64,000 bases of DNA, from positions 3,100,001-3,164,000 of the forward strand of contig NZ_CP016428.1 of assembly GCF_001693385.1 (NCBI RefSeq), written 5' to 3'. Origin of the DNA: Bradyrhizobium icense (GTDB taxonomy: Bacteria > Pseudomonadota > Alphaproteobacteria > Rhizobiales > Xanthobacteraceae). The position numbers and the translations under genes were made by a program. The notes beneath the pieces are model-generated. The model worked only from the letters and a program-made list of their open reading frames with translations. It was not told the origin of the DNA and did not search any database. Every line of letters starts with the position of its first letter. The first letter of the stretch is position 1. Below, piece after piece: positions 44,972 through 53,914 of this stretch.

Positions 44972-45245
44972 CAGCTAAGCCTTGGCGAATTTGGCAAGCT
45001 GACCCGATGCCGAAATTTCGGTGCGCAAGGACCTCGAGCGGTATCGACTCTATATTGTGCCCGGCAAGCCGGAAACGGAAGGACGTCTTATAGATCGCCC
45101 GGTCCCATTGAGTCCGAGCGTATAGGAGTGCAGTCCGCTATCAAACGAACATAGGCTGATGTGCGGCTAATTGCTTCGGGCTACCGGTGATGGTCGCACT
45201 CTGATAACGATATGAGCCAGCATCAAGTAACGGAGTTACCCAGCA

Positions 45246-46097
45246 ATGATTGAGCAAATCGGTATCGTAGGCGCGGGGACCATGGGTAACGGCATCGCCC
45301 AGGTTTGCGCCGCAGCCGGCCTCCCCGTGGTCATGACCGACATCTCAGACGCCGCGCTCACACGTGGCATGTTGGTGGTGTCGAACAGCCTGGAGCGCCT
45401 CGTCAACAAGCAGAAGATGACCGACGCCGACCGGCAGGCCGCGCTGGCGCGCATCACGACGACTACGGACACGGCGAAGTTTTCCACCTGCGATCTCGTC
45501 ATTGAGGCGGCGACCGAGAATGAAGAGCTGAAGGTCAAGATACTGAAGGACCTTTGCCCAAAATTGCGGCCGCAGGCGCTGCTCGCCACCAACACGTCCT
45601 CGATCTCGATCACAAAACTCGCGGCGGCGACCGACCGGCCGGACCGCTTCATCGGCATGCACTTCTTCAATCCGGTGCCGCTGATGGCGCTGTTGGAACT
45701 GATCCGGGGCTTGCAGACCTCCGATGACACGCATGCCAAGGCCGCGGACTTCGCCAAGCGCATCGGCAAGGTGGCGATCACGGCGAAGAACAGCCCGGGC
45801 TTTGCGGTCAACCGCATCCTCTGCCCGATGATCAACGAGGCGATCTTTGCTCTGCAGGAAGGTTTGGCGACCGCCGAGGATATCGATGCCGGCATGAAGC
45901 TCGGCTGCAATCATCCGATCGGCCCGCTGGCGCTCGCCGACATGATCGGCCTCGACACCATGCTGTCGGTGATGGAAGTGTTCTACCAGGGCTTCAACGA
46001 CCCGAAATACCGCCCCGCGCCGCTCCTGAAGGAAATGGTCGCCGCCGGCCATCTCGGCCGCAAGACAGGGCAGGGCTTTTATAGCTACGGGAAGTAG
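45246..46097 (+). CDS. 3-hydroxybutyryl-CoA dehydrogenase
   Basis: A 283-residue dehydrogenase of the 3-hydroxyacyl-CoA family. The NAD motif is IGIVGAGTMGNGIAQVCAAAG. The catalytic region is FIGMHFFNPVPLMALLELIRG with the essential His, and the C-terminal domain carries NSPGFAVNRILCPMINEAIF and HPIGPLALADMIGLD. It oxidises 3-hydroxybutyryl-CoA or reduces acetoacetyl-CoA. GGAG lies in front of the ATG. It is monocistronic, and a palindromic repeat pair follows. hbdA would be the usual name, but I leave the symbol open. Confidence 0.92.
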   Translation: MIEQIGIVGAGTMGNGIAQVCAAAGLPVVMTDISDAALTRGMLVVSNSLERLVNKQKMTDADRQAALARITTTTDTAKFSTCDLVIEAATENEELKVKILKDLCPKLRPQALLATNTSSISITKLAAATDRPDRFIGMHFFNPVPLMALLELIRGLQTSDDTHAKAADFAKRIGKVAITAKNSPGFAVNRILCPMINEAIFALQEGLATAEDIDAGMKLGCNHPIGPLALADMIGLDTMLSVMEVFYQGFNDPKYRPAPLLKEMVAAGHLGRKTGQGFYSYGK

Positions 46098-46111
46098 TGG
46101 AGCGATAGCAT

Positions 46112-46189
46112 GTAGGATGGGGAGAGCGCAGCGAAACCCATCTTTGCGCCGAGACGTGAAGGGTATCGCTTCCGCTCTACCCATCCTAC
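46112..46189. repeat. Inverted repeat pair of the GTAGGATGGG...AAACCCATC family
   Basis: GTAGGATGGGGAGAGCG (46112-46128) pairs with CGCTCTACCCATCCTAC (46173-46189) with one mismatch in seventeen. The units contain the GCGCAGCGAAACCCATC sequence, which I recall as a widespread intergenic repeat in Bradyrhizobium and Rhodopseudomonas. It lies between convergent genes and could also fold as a terminator for both. Confidence 0.65.
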
Positions 46190-46193
46190 CAAG

Positions 46194-47270
46194 CTACTTC
46201 GGATCGGGCTCGACAAGACCCTTGGCCGGATTCTCCAGCTTTCCCGCACGCGCGAGCTTCACCGCATTACCGAGCGCGCGTGCCGCATTGCGTACCTCGT
46301 CGTGGAATTCGTGATCCTCGTCCAAGGCCTGATGCGAGGTGGCGTAGGGCTCCATGTAGCCGATATAGCCCTCGGCTTCGGCGGTGCGGCCGGCCGAGAT
46401 CAGCGCCATATCGGTCAGCCAGTCCGAAAGTGACCGCCGCAGCGTCTCCGCGCCTCCGCTGTCGCCGTGAATCACAAGCCCGAAATGCCGGCCGGCCAGA
46501 TGGCGCGGATAGGGCCATCCTTTCAGTTCGAGCGCCTTGGCCTGGCCGGCGTGCTTGCCGTGGGTGGAGGTCGGATCGGGATTGCCGCCATCGGCGCAGA
46601 CCAGGCGATCCATCATCGCCTTCAGCGGCGTCGGCGCGTGATACCAGTTCACGGGCGCCACGATCAGGATGCCGTGCGCTGCCACCCAGAGCGGATAGAT
46701 TTCGTTCATCCAGTCGTCGGTCTGGCCGAGCGAATGGTTCGGATAACAACTGCAGGGCCAGTGGCAGAGCGGCATCGCGGTGGCGACGCAGGATTTGCAG
46801 GGATAAATCTGCCGGCCATATTCCGACGTCAGCCGCGAGAGATCCAGAATGTCGACCGCAAATCCCATTTCGGCCAGCACCGGCTCGGCGAGCTTGACCA
46901 GCCGCCATGTCTTGGACGTCTCGCCGGGGCAGGTATGCTCGCTACGCGCCGAGCCGTTGACGATGAGGATACGCGGCTGCGCAGCGGCATCGTCGTGGCG
47001 CCGCTGCGCTTCGAGAATGGCCTCGCGTGCGGCGAGCCAGTCCACCGCGATTTCGTACTCGGGATCGGCGAAGCCCGCTCCCGCCTTGCGCGTCAGCGGG
47101 GCTTTGCGGGAATGGCTATAGGCGTCCCATGCCGCCGCGACGATGGCGTCGAGCTCGCGCTGCAGTGGCTGGAAGACCGGATCGACGAAGCGGCCGCGAT
47201 AGCGCCTCTCGAATTCCTCGCGCGGCAATTTGACGGGCGGCATTTCCTTGCGAACGTCCGGCGCCGCCAT
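46194..47270 (-). CDS. Flavodoxin-fold NAD(P)H-dependent oxidoreductase with a cysteine cluster
   Basis: A 358-residue protein. About 100 N-terminal residues form a helical extension (REEFERRYRGRFVDPVFQPL). The flavodoxin-like FMN reductase domain starts at RILIVNGSARSEHTCPGETSKTW, where the phosphate-binding loop is NGSARSEHT. A cysteine-rich insert reads YPCKSCVATAMPLCHWPCSC, and VAPVNWYHAPTPLKAMMDRL is the usual dimer helix. The insert could hold an Fe-S cluster as in iron-sulfur flavoproteins; this is inference. AAAGGA precedes the ATG. The physiological acceptor is unknown. Confidence 0.82.
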   Translation of the reverse strand: MAAPDVRKEMPPVKLPREEFERRYRGRFVDPVFQPLQRELDAIVAAAWDAYSHSRKAPLTRKAGAGFADPEYEIAVDWLAAREAILEAQRRHDDAAAQPRILIVNGSARSEHTCPGETSKTWRLVKLAEPVLAEMGFAVDILDLSRLTSEYGRQIYPCKSCVATAMPLCHWPCSCYPNHSLGQTDDWMNEIYPLWVAAHGILIVAPVNWYHAPTPLKAMMDRLVCADGGNPDPTSTHGKHAGQAKALELKGWPYPRHLAGRHFGLVIHGDSGGAETLRRSLSDWLTDMALISAGRTAEAEGYIGYMEPYATSHQALDEDHEFHDEVRNAARALGNAVKLARAGKLENPAKGLVEPDPK

Positions 47271-47349
47271 GGATCGATCCTTTCGCGCGATGATCGCTGC
47301 CGTCTCAACGTTGGAGCCGGAGCGGCGGTTCCGGGCTTGGCCGGCGCAT

Positions 47350-47940
47350 CTATTCCGGACGCCACATGTCGAACAGTTCCGCGGTACTGACCAGCTCGAT
47401 CTGCTCGTTGAACCGCGTCCGGTACATGGTCATCAGCGCATCATGCCCGGTGTCCGAGGAACTGCAGAGCGCATCCTGCACGATGACGACGCGGAAGCCG
47501 AGATCGACCGCGCCGAGCACCGTGGCGAGCACGCAGACATCGGTCTCCGCGCCTGACACCACCACCGTGCCGACATGCCGCTCGACGAGCAGATGACCGA
47601 GCCGCGATCCGAAGAATGCCGAATAGGCGGGCTTGTCGACGACCAGGGCCGGCGGCGAATATCGGGACAGCGCCGGCACGATGTCGAGTGCGCCGGGAGC
47701 GAGGTCATCGCGCGTCGCGCGCTTCCATTTGGTGAAATAGGCCCGCCACTGGCCGCGGCGGTCTTCCGGCCGCTCGGGTGTGATGAAGCGCGTGAATACC
47801 GTCCGCTCCTGATATCGCGCGGCGATCTCCGAGATCACCGGCAATACCTTCTCCATCCATGGCGTTTCCCACACACCGCCTTTGGCGAAGATGTTCTGCA
47901 TATCGATGCACAGATGCGCGGCGTCGCGAATTCCTTCCAT
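47350..47940 (-). CDS. Cysteine hydrolase of the isochorismatase family
   Basis: A 196-residue protein with the isochorismatase-like fold. The catalytic triad is expected at Asp13 (LCIDMQNIF), the Lys in VVDKPAYSAFF and the Cys in VSGAETDVCVLATVLGAVDLG. All three are present, so it is probably an amidase or hydrolase rather than an inactive relative. The substrate (a nicotinamide-, ureido- or carbamoyl-type compound) cannot be told. AGAGG lies six bases before the ATG. The flavodoxin-like gene follows 79 bases downstream. Confidence 0.85.
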   Translation of the reverse strand: MEGIRDAAHLCIDMQNIFAKGGVWETPWMEKVLPVISEIAARYQERTVFTRFITPERPEDRRGQWRAYFTKWKRATRDDLAPGALDIVPALSRYSPPALVVDKPAYSAFFGSRLGHLLVERHVGTVVVSGAETDVCVLATVLGAVDLGFRVVIVQDALCSSSDTGHDALMTMYRTRFNEQIELVSTAELFDMWRPE

Positions 47941-48137
47941 GGCTGGCCTCTTGCCTCATTGAGAAGGCTAATTCGGAAATTGGGAACTGGTTTCATTAGC
48001 CGGACGGGGAGCGTCCGGCCTTGCTGGGCATCCGTAAAGTCGCGACCGCGGATCGGCGATGGCCGAGGATGAACGGAACTCCCGCCTTCGTGCCACGTTG
48101 CATTCGTGGTTGATGGTGCGTGGACGAAGAGGAGGCC

Positions 48138-48350
48138 ATGGCTTACTTTTCCACAGGACAGGACGCGATCGAGCGGAGCGGCAAGATCCTGGCGGACGTC
48201 GTATCCGCCTTGCTTCTGTTGGCCTTTGCAATTGCGTTCTTCGGCTGGCTGGGCGGCACGGTTGCGTTTCTCCTTCTTGAAGGCGGGCTGCTGGCGGTCG
48301 AATACGTCTTGCCCGGCGACGACGGCGACGCGGCCGCCGTGGTGAGGTGA
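48138..48350 (+). CDS. Small membrane protein, unknown function
   Basis: From ATG 48138 the product has 70 residues: MAYFSTGQDAIERSGKILAD followed by a long hydrophobic stretch (VVSALLLLAFAIAFFGWLGGTVAFLLLEGGLLAVEYVL), enough for one long or two short membrane helices, and an acidic end (PGDDGDAAAVVR). AAGAGGAGG precedes the start. A GTG at 48120 is in frame. No family is recognised. Confidence 0.6.
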   Translation: MAYFSTGQDAIERSGKILADVVSALLLLAFAIAFFGWLGGTVAFLLLEGGLLAVEYVLPGDDGDAAAVVR

Positions 48351-48417
48351 GCGCCGGCCGCCAGGCGCATGCGTGGTCTCAATGCCCGATGGCCGTCCCA
48401 GCGTATGGGGACTAGTC

Positions 48418-48681
48418 ATGCCCGTGAAGGTCGATGCCGACGATTTGACAGCGACGGTGCGCTACGCGCTGGAGACCACGCGCGCGACGGCAGCATGCCC
48501 TTTCCATTGGGATGTGATTGTTCGCGTCGGCGATGACGCCGCCGAGAGCCATGCTTTCGAGCGCGCAAGAAGAATCGTAAGGAGCGACGGCACCCATTGG
48601 CCGGTGGAAGCCATCAGGAGCGAATTCGCGCGTCAGCTTGGCGAGGCCGCAGACGGCCAATGCCCCCGCTGCGAGGGCTGA
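48418..48681 (+). CDS. Small hypothetical protein with a C-terminal CxxC
   Basis: From ATG 48418 the product has 87 residues (MPVKVDADDLTATVRYALET onward). It is soluble, has a conserved-looking core (CPFHWDVIVRVGDDAAESHA) and a C-terminal CPRC pair that with Cys29 could bind a metal. An upstream in-frame ATG at 48382 is possible. It is convergent with the alpha/beta hydrolase gene. I know no function for it. Confidence 0.6.
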   Translation: MPVKVDADDLTATVRYALETTRATAACPFHWDVIVRVGDDAAESHAFERARRIVRSDGTHWPVEAIRSEFARQLGEAADGQCPRCEG

Positions 48682-48688
48682 TCGCAAG

Positions 48689-49591
48689 CTACGCCGCCTC
48701 AATCCACTCCGCCGCCCCGCGCCACAGCGTGTCGCGATGCTCGGGCCGGAAAAATCCAAGATGCCCGATCTTGCTCACGCCGGTATCCGCAGGCGTCACC
48801 GTGATGATCTCCGGCGTGATCGAGGTAAATCCCGAACACAGCAATTCGACCGCCGGCGGCGTCGCCCACGGATCGTCGGACATGCAGAGTGCGCGCAACG
48901 CGCCGTGGTATTTCGGGAAATTCTGCACGGCTTCGAGCCTGGCATCGTCGAACAGATAGCGCGGGCTCATCACCCAGCGCACCCATTGCAGGAATGCATC
49001 CTTCGGCAGATCCATGCCGAGGCCGGCCTCGCCGGGCATGTAGCCGAGCGCGCGGGTTAACGGAGCGCCCACAAAATTCAGCAGGGCGTAGACGCGGTAG
49101 CGCTCCGGCGCCGTCATCAGTTTCCAGTAACCGGCCTGAGCGGCGATCAGGAGTGCGCGCGAAATCTCCGAATTGTTCGGCAATAGGCCGAGCGCCTGGC
49201 CGCCGAACGAATGCCCGACATAGGCGAAGGGCAGCGCCTTGTAGCGCTCGCGCATCCAGGCGACCGCCGCGGTGATGTCCTGAGCTGCCCAGTCCGACAT
49301 CGAGGCCTTGAAGCCGACGAGCGATTTCGGCCTGATGGAGCCGGGCAGCGCCTGCTGCCTGGAGTCGCCGGTGCCGCGGTAGTCGTAGGTCAGAACCGCG
49401 CAGCCGCGGTGGGCGAGGTAGCCGGCAAAACCCCGGTAGAGCTTGCGGGGAACGGCGGTCGCCGAATTGACCAGGACCGCACGGCGCTTGGCCCCTCGGG
49501 GCAGAAACAGCGTCGCGGCAAGGGGATATCCGTCCGTCGCGGGCACCGTGATGTCGTCGCAAAATACGTCGTCCAGTCCCGGCTCGGCCAC
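48689..49591 (-). CDS. Alpha/beta hydrolase
   Basis: A 300-residue serine hydrolase fold protein, started at GTG 49591 with CAGGAG eight bases upstream. The segments are VLVNSATAVPRKLYRGFAGYL, TYDYRGTGDSRQQALPGS and the nucleophile elbow YVGHSFGGQALG. The acid and His are probably in VTPADTGVSKIGHLGFFRPE. The type resembles COG4757-like predicted hydrolases. The substrate is unknown. It is divergent from the DAHP synthase gene. Confidence 0.85.
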   Translation of the reverse strand: MAEPGLDDVFCDDITVPATDGYPLAATLFLPRGAKRRAVLVNSATAVPRKLYRGFAGYLAHRGCAVLTYDYRGTGDSRQQALPGSIRPKSLVGFKASMSDWAAQDITAAVAWMRERYKALPFAYVGHSFGGQALGLLPNNSEISRALLIAAQAGYWKLMTAPERYRVYALLNFVGAPLTRALGYMPGEAGLGMDLPKDAFLQWVRWVMSPRYLFDDARLEAVQNFPKYHGALRALCMSDDPWATPPAVELLCSGFTSITPEIITVTPADTGVSKIGHLGFFRPEHRDTLWRGAAEWIEAA

Positions 49592-49831
49592 CGTGTTCTC
49601 CTGCCAGCTTTGCGAGCGGCCATAGCAAATGCGAATTCGGATTTCGCCGCAAGAGCTTGTCAGGACTACCGGAAATCTAACTGGCGGTCGGTCCGCAGCC
49701 TGTGTATAACCCGGCCTTCGTAACCTTCGACCCGGCTCCGCCGAGGCTTCGCCTTGGTCCTCTCGACTTTGGTCGCGCCGAAGTTTTAACGAACGCGGAT
49801 AAGTAGCGGTTTTTGCTCAGGAGTTAACGTC

Positions 49832-51220
49832 ATGTCCGAGCGGTGGACGCCCGACAACTGGCGCACCAGGCCGGTGCTGCAGGTGCCCGATTATCCCGAT
49901 GCCAAGGCATTGGCCGACGTCGAGGCGCAGCTTGCCACGTTTCCCCCGCTGGTGTTCGCCGGTGAAGCCCGTAACCTGAAAAAGGCGCTGGCCCGCGTCG
50001 CGGCCGGCGAGGCCTTCCTGCTGCAGGGCGGCGATTGCGCCGAGAGCTTTGCCGAGCACGGCGCCAACAACATCCGCGACTTCTTCCGTGTGCTGCTGCA
50101 GATGGCGGTGGTCCTGACTTATGCCGGCGCGCTGCCGGTGGTGAAGGTCGGCCGCATCGCCGGGCAGTTCGCAAAACCGCGCTCGTCGAACACCGAAAAA
50201 GTCAACGGCGTCGAGCTGCCGAGCTATCGCGGCGACATCATCAACGATATTGCCTTCACCCCGGAGGCGCGCATCCCCGATCCGCAGCGCCAGTTGATGG
50301 CGTATCGGCAGTCGGCGGCGACGCTGAACCTGCTCCGCGCGTTCGCGACCGGCGGCTTTGCCAATCTCGGCAGCGTTCACCAGTGGATGCTCGGTTTTCT
50401 CAAGGATTCGCCGCAGTCCCGCCGGTACAAGGAACTGGCGGATCGTATTTCGGACGCGTTGAATTTCATGCGTGCCTGTGGTCTCGACCTCGAAAGCCAT
50501 CCCGAACTGCGCGCCACCGATTTCTACACCAGCCACGAGGCGCTGCTGCTCGGCTACGAGCAGGCGCTGACCCGGGTCGATTCCACCACCGGCGACTGGT
50601 ACGCCACCTCAGGCCACATGATCTGGATCGGTGACCGCACCCGCCAGCTCGACCACGGCCATGTCGAATACTTCCGCGGCATCAAGAACCCGATCGGCCT
50701 GAAATGCGGCCCCTCGCTGAAGCCGGACGAGCTGTTGAAGCTGATCGACATCCTCAATCCCGACAACGAGGCGGGACGGCTGACGCTGATCAACCGCTTC
50801 GGCTCCGACAAGGTCGGCGATCACCTCGCGCCGCTGATACGCGCCGTGCAGCGGGAAGGGCGGGTTGTGGTCTGGTCGTGCGATCCGATGCACGGCAACA
50901 CGATTACCTCGACGTCAGGGTACAAGACCCGGCCGTTCGACCGGGTGCTGTCGGAGGTGAAGTCGTTCTTCGCCATCCATGCGGCGGAAGGGACCCATGC
51001 CGGCGGCGTGCATCTGGAGATGACCGGCCAGGACGTCACCGAATGCATCGGCGGCGCCCGCGCCATCACCGACGAGGACCTCAACGACCGCTACCACACG
51101 GTCTGCGATCCCCGCCTCAACGCCGAGCAATCGATCGATCTGGCTTTCCTGATTGCCGAACTGCTGAAGCAGGAACGCGCCGGTAAGGCTCAGCCGATGC
51201 CGGCCGCAGCGGGACTCTGA
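49832..51220 (+). CDS. 3-deoxy-7-phosphoheptulonate synthase, class II
   Basis: The enzyme joins phosphoenolpyruvate and erythrose 4-phosphate, the first step of the shikimate pathway. The 462-residue sequence is a class II (plant/actinobacterial type) enzyme: [21 protein letters not shown] at the start, [12 protein letters not shown] with the metal-binding Cys, [34 protein letters not shown] and [23 protein letters not shown] lies eight bases before the ATG. A DgkA-type gene begins one base after its stop. Confidence 0.95.
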   Translation: MSERWTPDNWRTRPVLQVPDYPDAKALADVEAQLATFPPLVFAGEARNLKKALARVAAGEAFLLQGGDCAESFAEHGANNIRDFFRVLLQMAVVLTYAGALPVVKVGRIAGQFAKPRSSNTEKVNGVELPSYRGDIINDIAFTPEARIPDPQRQLMAYRQSAATLNLLRAFATGGFANLGSVHQWMLGFLKDSPQSRRYKELADRISDALNFMRACGLDLESHPELRATDFYTSHEALLLGYEQALTRVDSTTGDWYATSGHMIWIGDRTRQLDHGHVEYFRGIKNPIGLKCGPSLKPDELLKLIDILNPDNEAGRLTLINRFGSDKVGDHLAPLIRAVQREGRVVVWSCDPMHGNTITSTSGYKTRPFDRVLSEVKSFFAIHAAEGTHAGGVHLEMTGQDVTECIGGARAITDEDLNDRYHTVCDPRLNAEQSIDLAFLIAELLKQERAGKAQPMPAAAGL

Positions 51221-51221
51221 T

Positions 51222-51575
51222 TTGCTGCGACTTTGGCGGGCCACGATCAACACGCGTAACGGCCTCGCTTTTGCGATCCGTTCGGAGCAGGCCGTCCGCG
51301 AGGAACTGATCGCATTGGCGCTGTCGGTGCCGCTGGCCTGGCTGATTGGCGTGACCACCATGCGCCGCGTGGAACTTGTCGCGGCCGTCGCCTTTGTCCT
51401 GGTGGTCGAACTGCTCAACACCGCGATCGAGAAGCTCGCCGACCGCCTGACCACCGATCACGATCCGAAGATCGGCCAGGTCAAGGACATGGGCTCGGCT
51501 GCGGTTGGCGTCGCGCTGCTGATGGCCGGCCTGTTCTGGCTGTTCGCCCTCGCCGAACGCATGGGCGCAATTTGA
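51222..51575 (+). CDS. dgkA: Diacylglycerol kinase (DgkA)
   Basis: A 117-residue integral membrane kinase with three helices, the usual DgkA size. The signature VELLNTAIEKLADRLTTDHD carries the catalytic Glu and the metal site. The amphipathic N terminus RLWRATINTRNGLAFAIRSE is also typical. The start is a TTG one base after the upstream stop, the only plausible one in frame. It recycles diacylglycerol made by membrane-derived oligosaccharide or glucan synthesis. It is probably co-transcribed with the DAHP synthase and nadE genes. Confidence 0.85.
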   Translation: MLRLWRATINTRNGLAFAIRSEQAVREELIALALSVPLAWLIGVTTMRRVELVAAVAFVLVVELLNTAIEKLADRLTTDHDPKIGQVKDMGSAAVGVALLMAGLFWLFALAERMGAI

Positions 51576-51620
51576 AGCAAGCAATTGCAGTTTGCTCTTG
51601 TGCAAGGCACCATTGCTCCC

Positions 51621-53372
51621 ATGACCGAACCCACCTTCAAGATCACGCTGGCGCAGTTGAACCCGACGGTCGGCGACGTCCCGGGCAACGCCGCCAAAGC
51701 CCGCGCCGCGCGCGACAAGGCTGCGGCCGATGGCGCCGATCTCCTGCTGCTGCCCGAATTGTTCATCTGCGGCTATCCGCCCGAAGATCTGGTGCTGAAG
51801 CCGGCGTTCCAGGCCGCCTGCCGCGCCGCGGTCGAGGAACTGGCGCGCGAGACCGCGGGCGGTGGTCCGGCTGTTCTGATCGGCACGCCCTGGGTCGAGG
51901 ACGGCAAGCTCTATAACGCCTGCGCGCTGCTAGATCAGGGCCGCATCGCCGCGTTGCGCTTCAAGGCCAACCTGCCGAACTACGGCGTGTTCGACGAGAA
52001 GCGGCTGTTCGCGCGCGGCCCCGCCGCGGGCCCTGTGACCGTCCGCGGCATCCGGGTCGGCGTGCCGATCTGCGAGGACATCTGGCTCGAGGAATCCGAA
52101 GAATACGAAAACGTCGTCGAATGCCTCGCCGAGACCGGCGCGGAAATCCTCGTCGTGCCGAACGGCTCGCCCTACGCGCGCGACAAGAACGATCTCCGGC
52201 TGTCGATCGCGGTCGCCCGCGTCACCGAAAGCGGTCTGCCGCTGGTCTACCTCAATCAGATCGGCGGGCAGGACGAGCTGGTGTTCGACGGCGCGTCGTT
52301 TGCGCTTAACGCCGACCTTTCGGTCGCGGCGCAACTGCCCGCTTTCGAGGAAAACATCGCCACACTGCGCTGGACCAAGGGCGTCGAGGGCTGGCGCTGC
52401 TCGGGCCCCGTAGTGCCGCTGCTCGAGGGCGACAAGGCGGATTACGCCGCCTGCGTGCTGGGCCTGCGCGATTATGTCCGCAAGAACGGCTTTCCGGGCG
52501 TCTTGCTTGGCATCTCCGGCGGCATCGATTCCGCGCTGTGCGCGGCGATCGCTGTCGATGCACTTGGCGCCGACCAGGTCCGCGGCGTGATGCTGCCGTT
52601 CCGCTTTACCGCACAGGTGTCGCTGGACGACGCCGCAAAGCTCGCGAAGGCGCTAGCCATCCGCTACGAGGTGCTGCCGATTGCCGATGCCGTGAACGGC
52701 TTCGAGAAAATCCTGTCCGGTCCGTTCGCTGGCCTGCCGCGCGACATCACCGAAGAGAATTTGCAGGCGCGCACCCGCGGCACGCTGCTGATGGCGATTT
52801 CGAACAAGACGGGCGCGATGGTGGTCACCACCGGCAACAAGTCGGAAATGTCGGTCGGCTACGCCACCATCTATGGCGACATGAATGGCGGCTTCAATCC
52901 GATCAAGGACATCTACAAGACCGAAGTGTTCCGCTTGTCGAGCCTGCGCAACGAGTGGAAGCCGGATGGCGCCCTCGGGCCGTCGGGAGAGGTGATCCCG
53001 GTCAACATCATCACCCGGCCGCCGACGGCGGAACTGCGCGAGAACCAGACCGACCAGGATTCGTTGCCGCCCTACGACATGCTCGATGGCATCCTCGAGC
53101 GGCTGGTTGAGCGCGAGGAGCCGCTGGCCACGATCATCGCGGCCGGTTTCCCGGCTGAAATGGTGACGCGGATCGACCGCCTGCTCAACGTCGCCGAATA
53201 CAAGCGCCGGCAGGCCGCGCCGGGCGTCAAGGTGACGGAAAAGAACTTTGGCCGCGACCGCCGCTATCCCATTACCAACCGCTTCCGCGACAACGGCAAG
53301 GCGCTGCCCGCACCCGACGAAAAGCTGGTCGCGCGCGCCGGCCGCGCGTCGGCGGACGTATTTGATGGGTAA
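51621..53372 (+). CDS. nadE: Glutamine-dependent NAD+ synthetase
   Basis: The 583-residue protein has an N-terminal nitrilase-type amidase domain (LAQLNPTVGDVPGN; Glu in LLLPELFICGYPPEDL; Lys in RFKANLPNYGVFDEKR; Cys in GVPICEDIWLEE). Its C-terminal synthetase domain carries the ATP loop GISGGIDSALCAAIAVDALG and TTGNKSEMSVGYATIYGDMNGGF. It amidates nicotinic acid adenine dinucleotide using glutamine nitrogen. ATG 51621 is the start of the conserved part; an earlier in-frame codon at 51585 overlaps the end of no gene but lacks support. Confidence 0.95.
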   Translation: MTEPTFKITLAQLNPTVGDVPGNAAKARAARDKAAADGADLLLLPELFICGYPPEDLVLKPAFQAACRAAVEELARETAGGGPAVLIGTPWVEDGKLYNACALLDQGRIAALRFKANLPNYGVFDEKRLFARGPAAGPVTVRGIRVGVPICEDIWLEESEEYENVVECLAETGAEILVVPNGSPYARDKNDLRLSIAVARVTESGLPLVYLNQIGGQDELVFDGASFALNADLSVAAQLPAFEENIATLRWTKGVEGWRCSGPVVPLLEGDKADYAACVLGLRDYVRKNGFPGVLLGISGGIDSALCAAIAVDALGADQVRGVMLPFRFTAQVSLDDAAKLAKALAIRYEVLPIADAVNGFEKILSGPFAGLPRDITEENLQARTRGTLLMAISNKTGAMVVTTGNKSEMSVGYATIYGDMNGGFNPIKDIYKTEVFRLSSLRNEWKPDGALGPSGEVIPVNIITRPPTAELRENQTDQDSLPPYDMLDGILERLVEREEPLATIIAAGFPAEMVTRIDRLLNVAEYKRRQAAPGVKVTEKNFGRDRRYPITNRFRDNGKALPAPDEKLVARAGRASADVFDG

Positions 53373-53500
53373 CTGCGGATATTCCGTCGGAAAAAAACAA
53401 GCGGGACGACGATTCGGAGAAACGTCATCCCGCTCCGTTTAAGCCAGCCAGTTGATGGCTTCCCGATAGGCTGCTTCGGGAAGCGCCTTCAGTATACGGG

Positions 53501-53905
53501 CTACGCCGCTTGCGAGAAGAACAACACCCGTATGAGGTGCGTATACTCGGATTCGAACACCATGATGGCCACAAATACCAACACCAAGACAGGCGGTAGC
53601 AGGATAGCATAGGTCAGGGCCAACCGCTCCCAGGCCATATGCATGAAGACGGCGACGATCAGGCCGGCCTTCAACACCATGAACAGCAGGATCAGCGACC
53701 ATCTGAGATAGCCCTGCAAGCCGAAATAGTCGACGAGATAGGAACAGGCGCTGAGAACGAACAACCATCCCCAAACCACGAGATAGAGCTTGATCGGGTG
53801 CTGCTGCCCCTCTGCGTGTGTGGTGACAGCTGACGCCGCCGCATCGGGCGCATGGGCGTGTAGCGGATGTCGTCGACCTTCTATTTGTACTGCTGCCTCT
53901 GTCAT
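53501..53905 (-). CDS. Cytochrome c oxidase subunit IV-like membrane protein
   Basis: A 134-residue protein with three membrane helices in the bacterial subunit IV arrangement: IKLYLVVWGWLFVLSACSYLV, LRWSLILLFMVLKAGLIVAVFMHMAWER and ILLPPVLVLVFVAIMVFESEY. The F-MHM-WE motif of helix 2 is typical of CyoD/COX4-type subunits. A hydrophilic His-rich N terminus (HPLHAHAPDA) precedes it. It begins nine bases after the second subunit III gene and closes the oxidase operon. It probably stabilises the complex. Confidence 0.85.
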   Translation of the reverse strand: MTEAAVQIEGRRHPLHAHAPDAAASAVTTHAEGQQHPIKLYLVVWGWLFVLSACSYLVDYFGLQGYLRWSLILLFMVLKAGLIVAVFMHMAWERLALTYAILLPPVLVLVFVAIMVFESEYTHLIRVLFFSQAA

Positions 53906-53914
53906 GCGCCGGCC

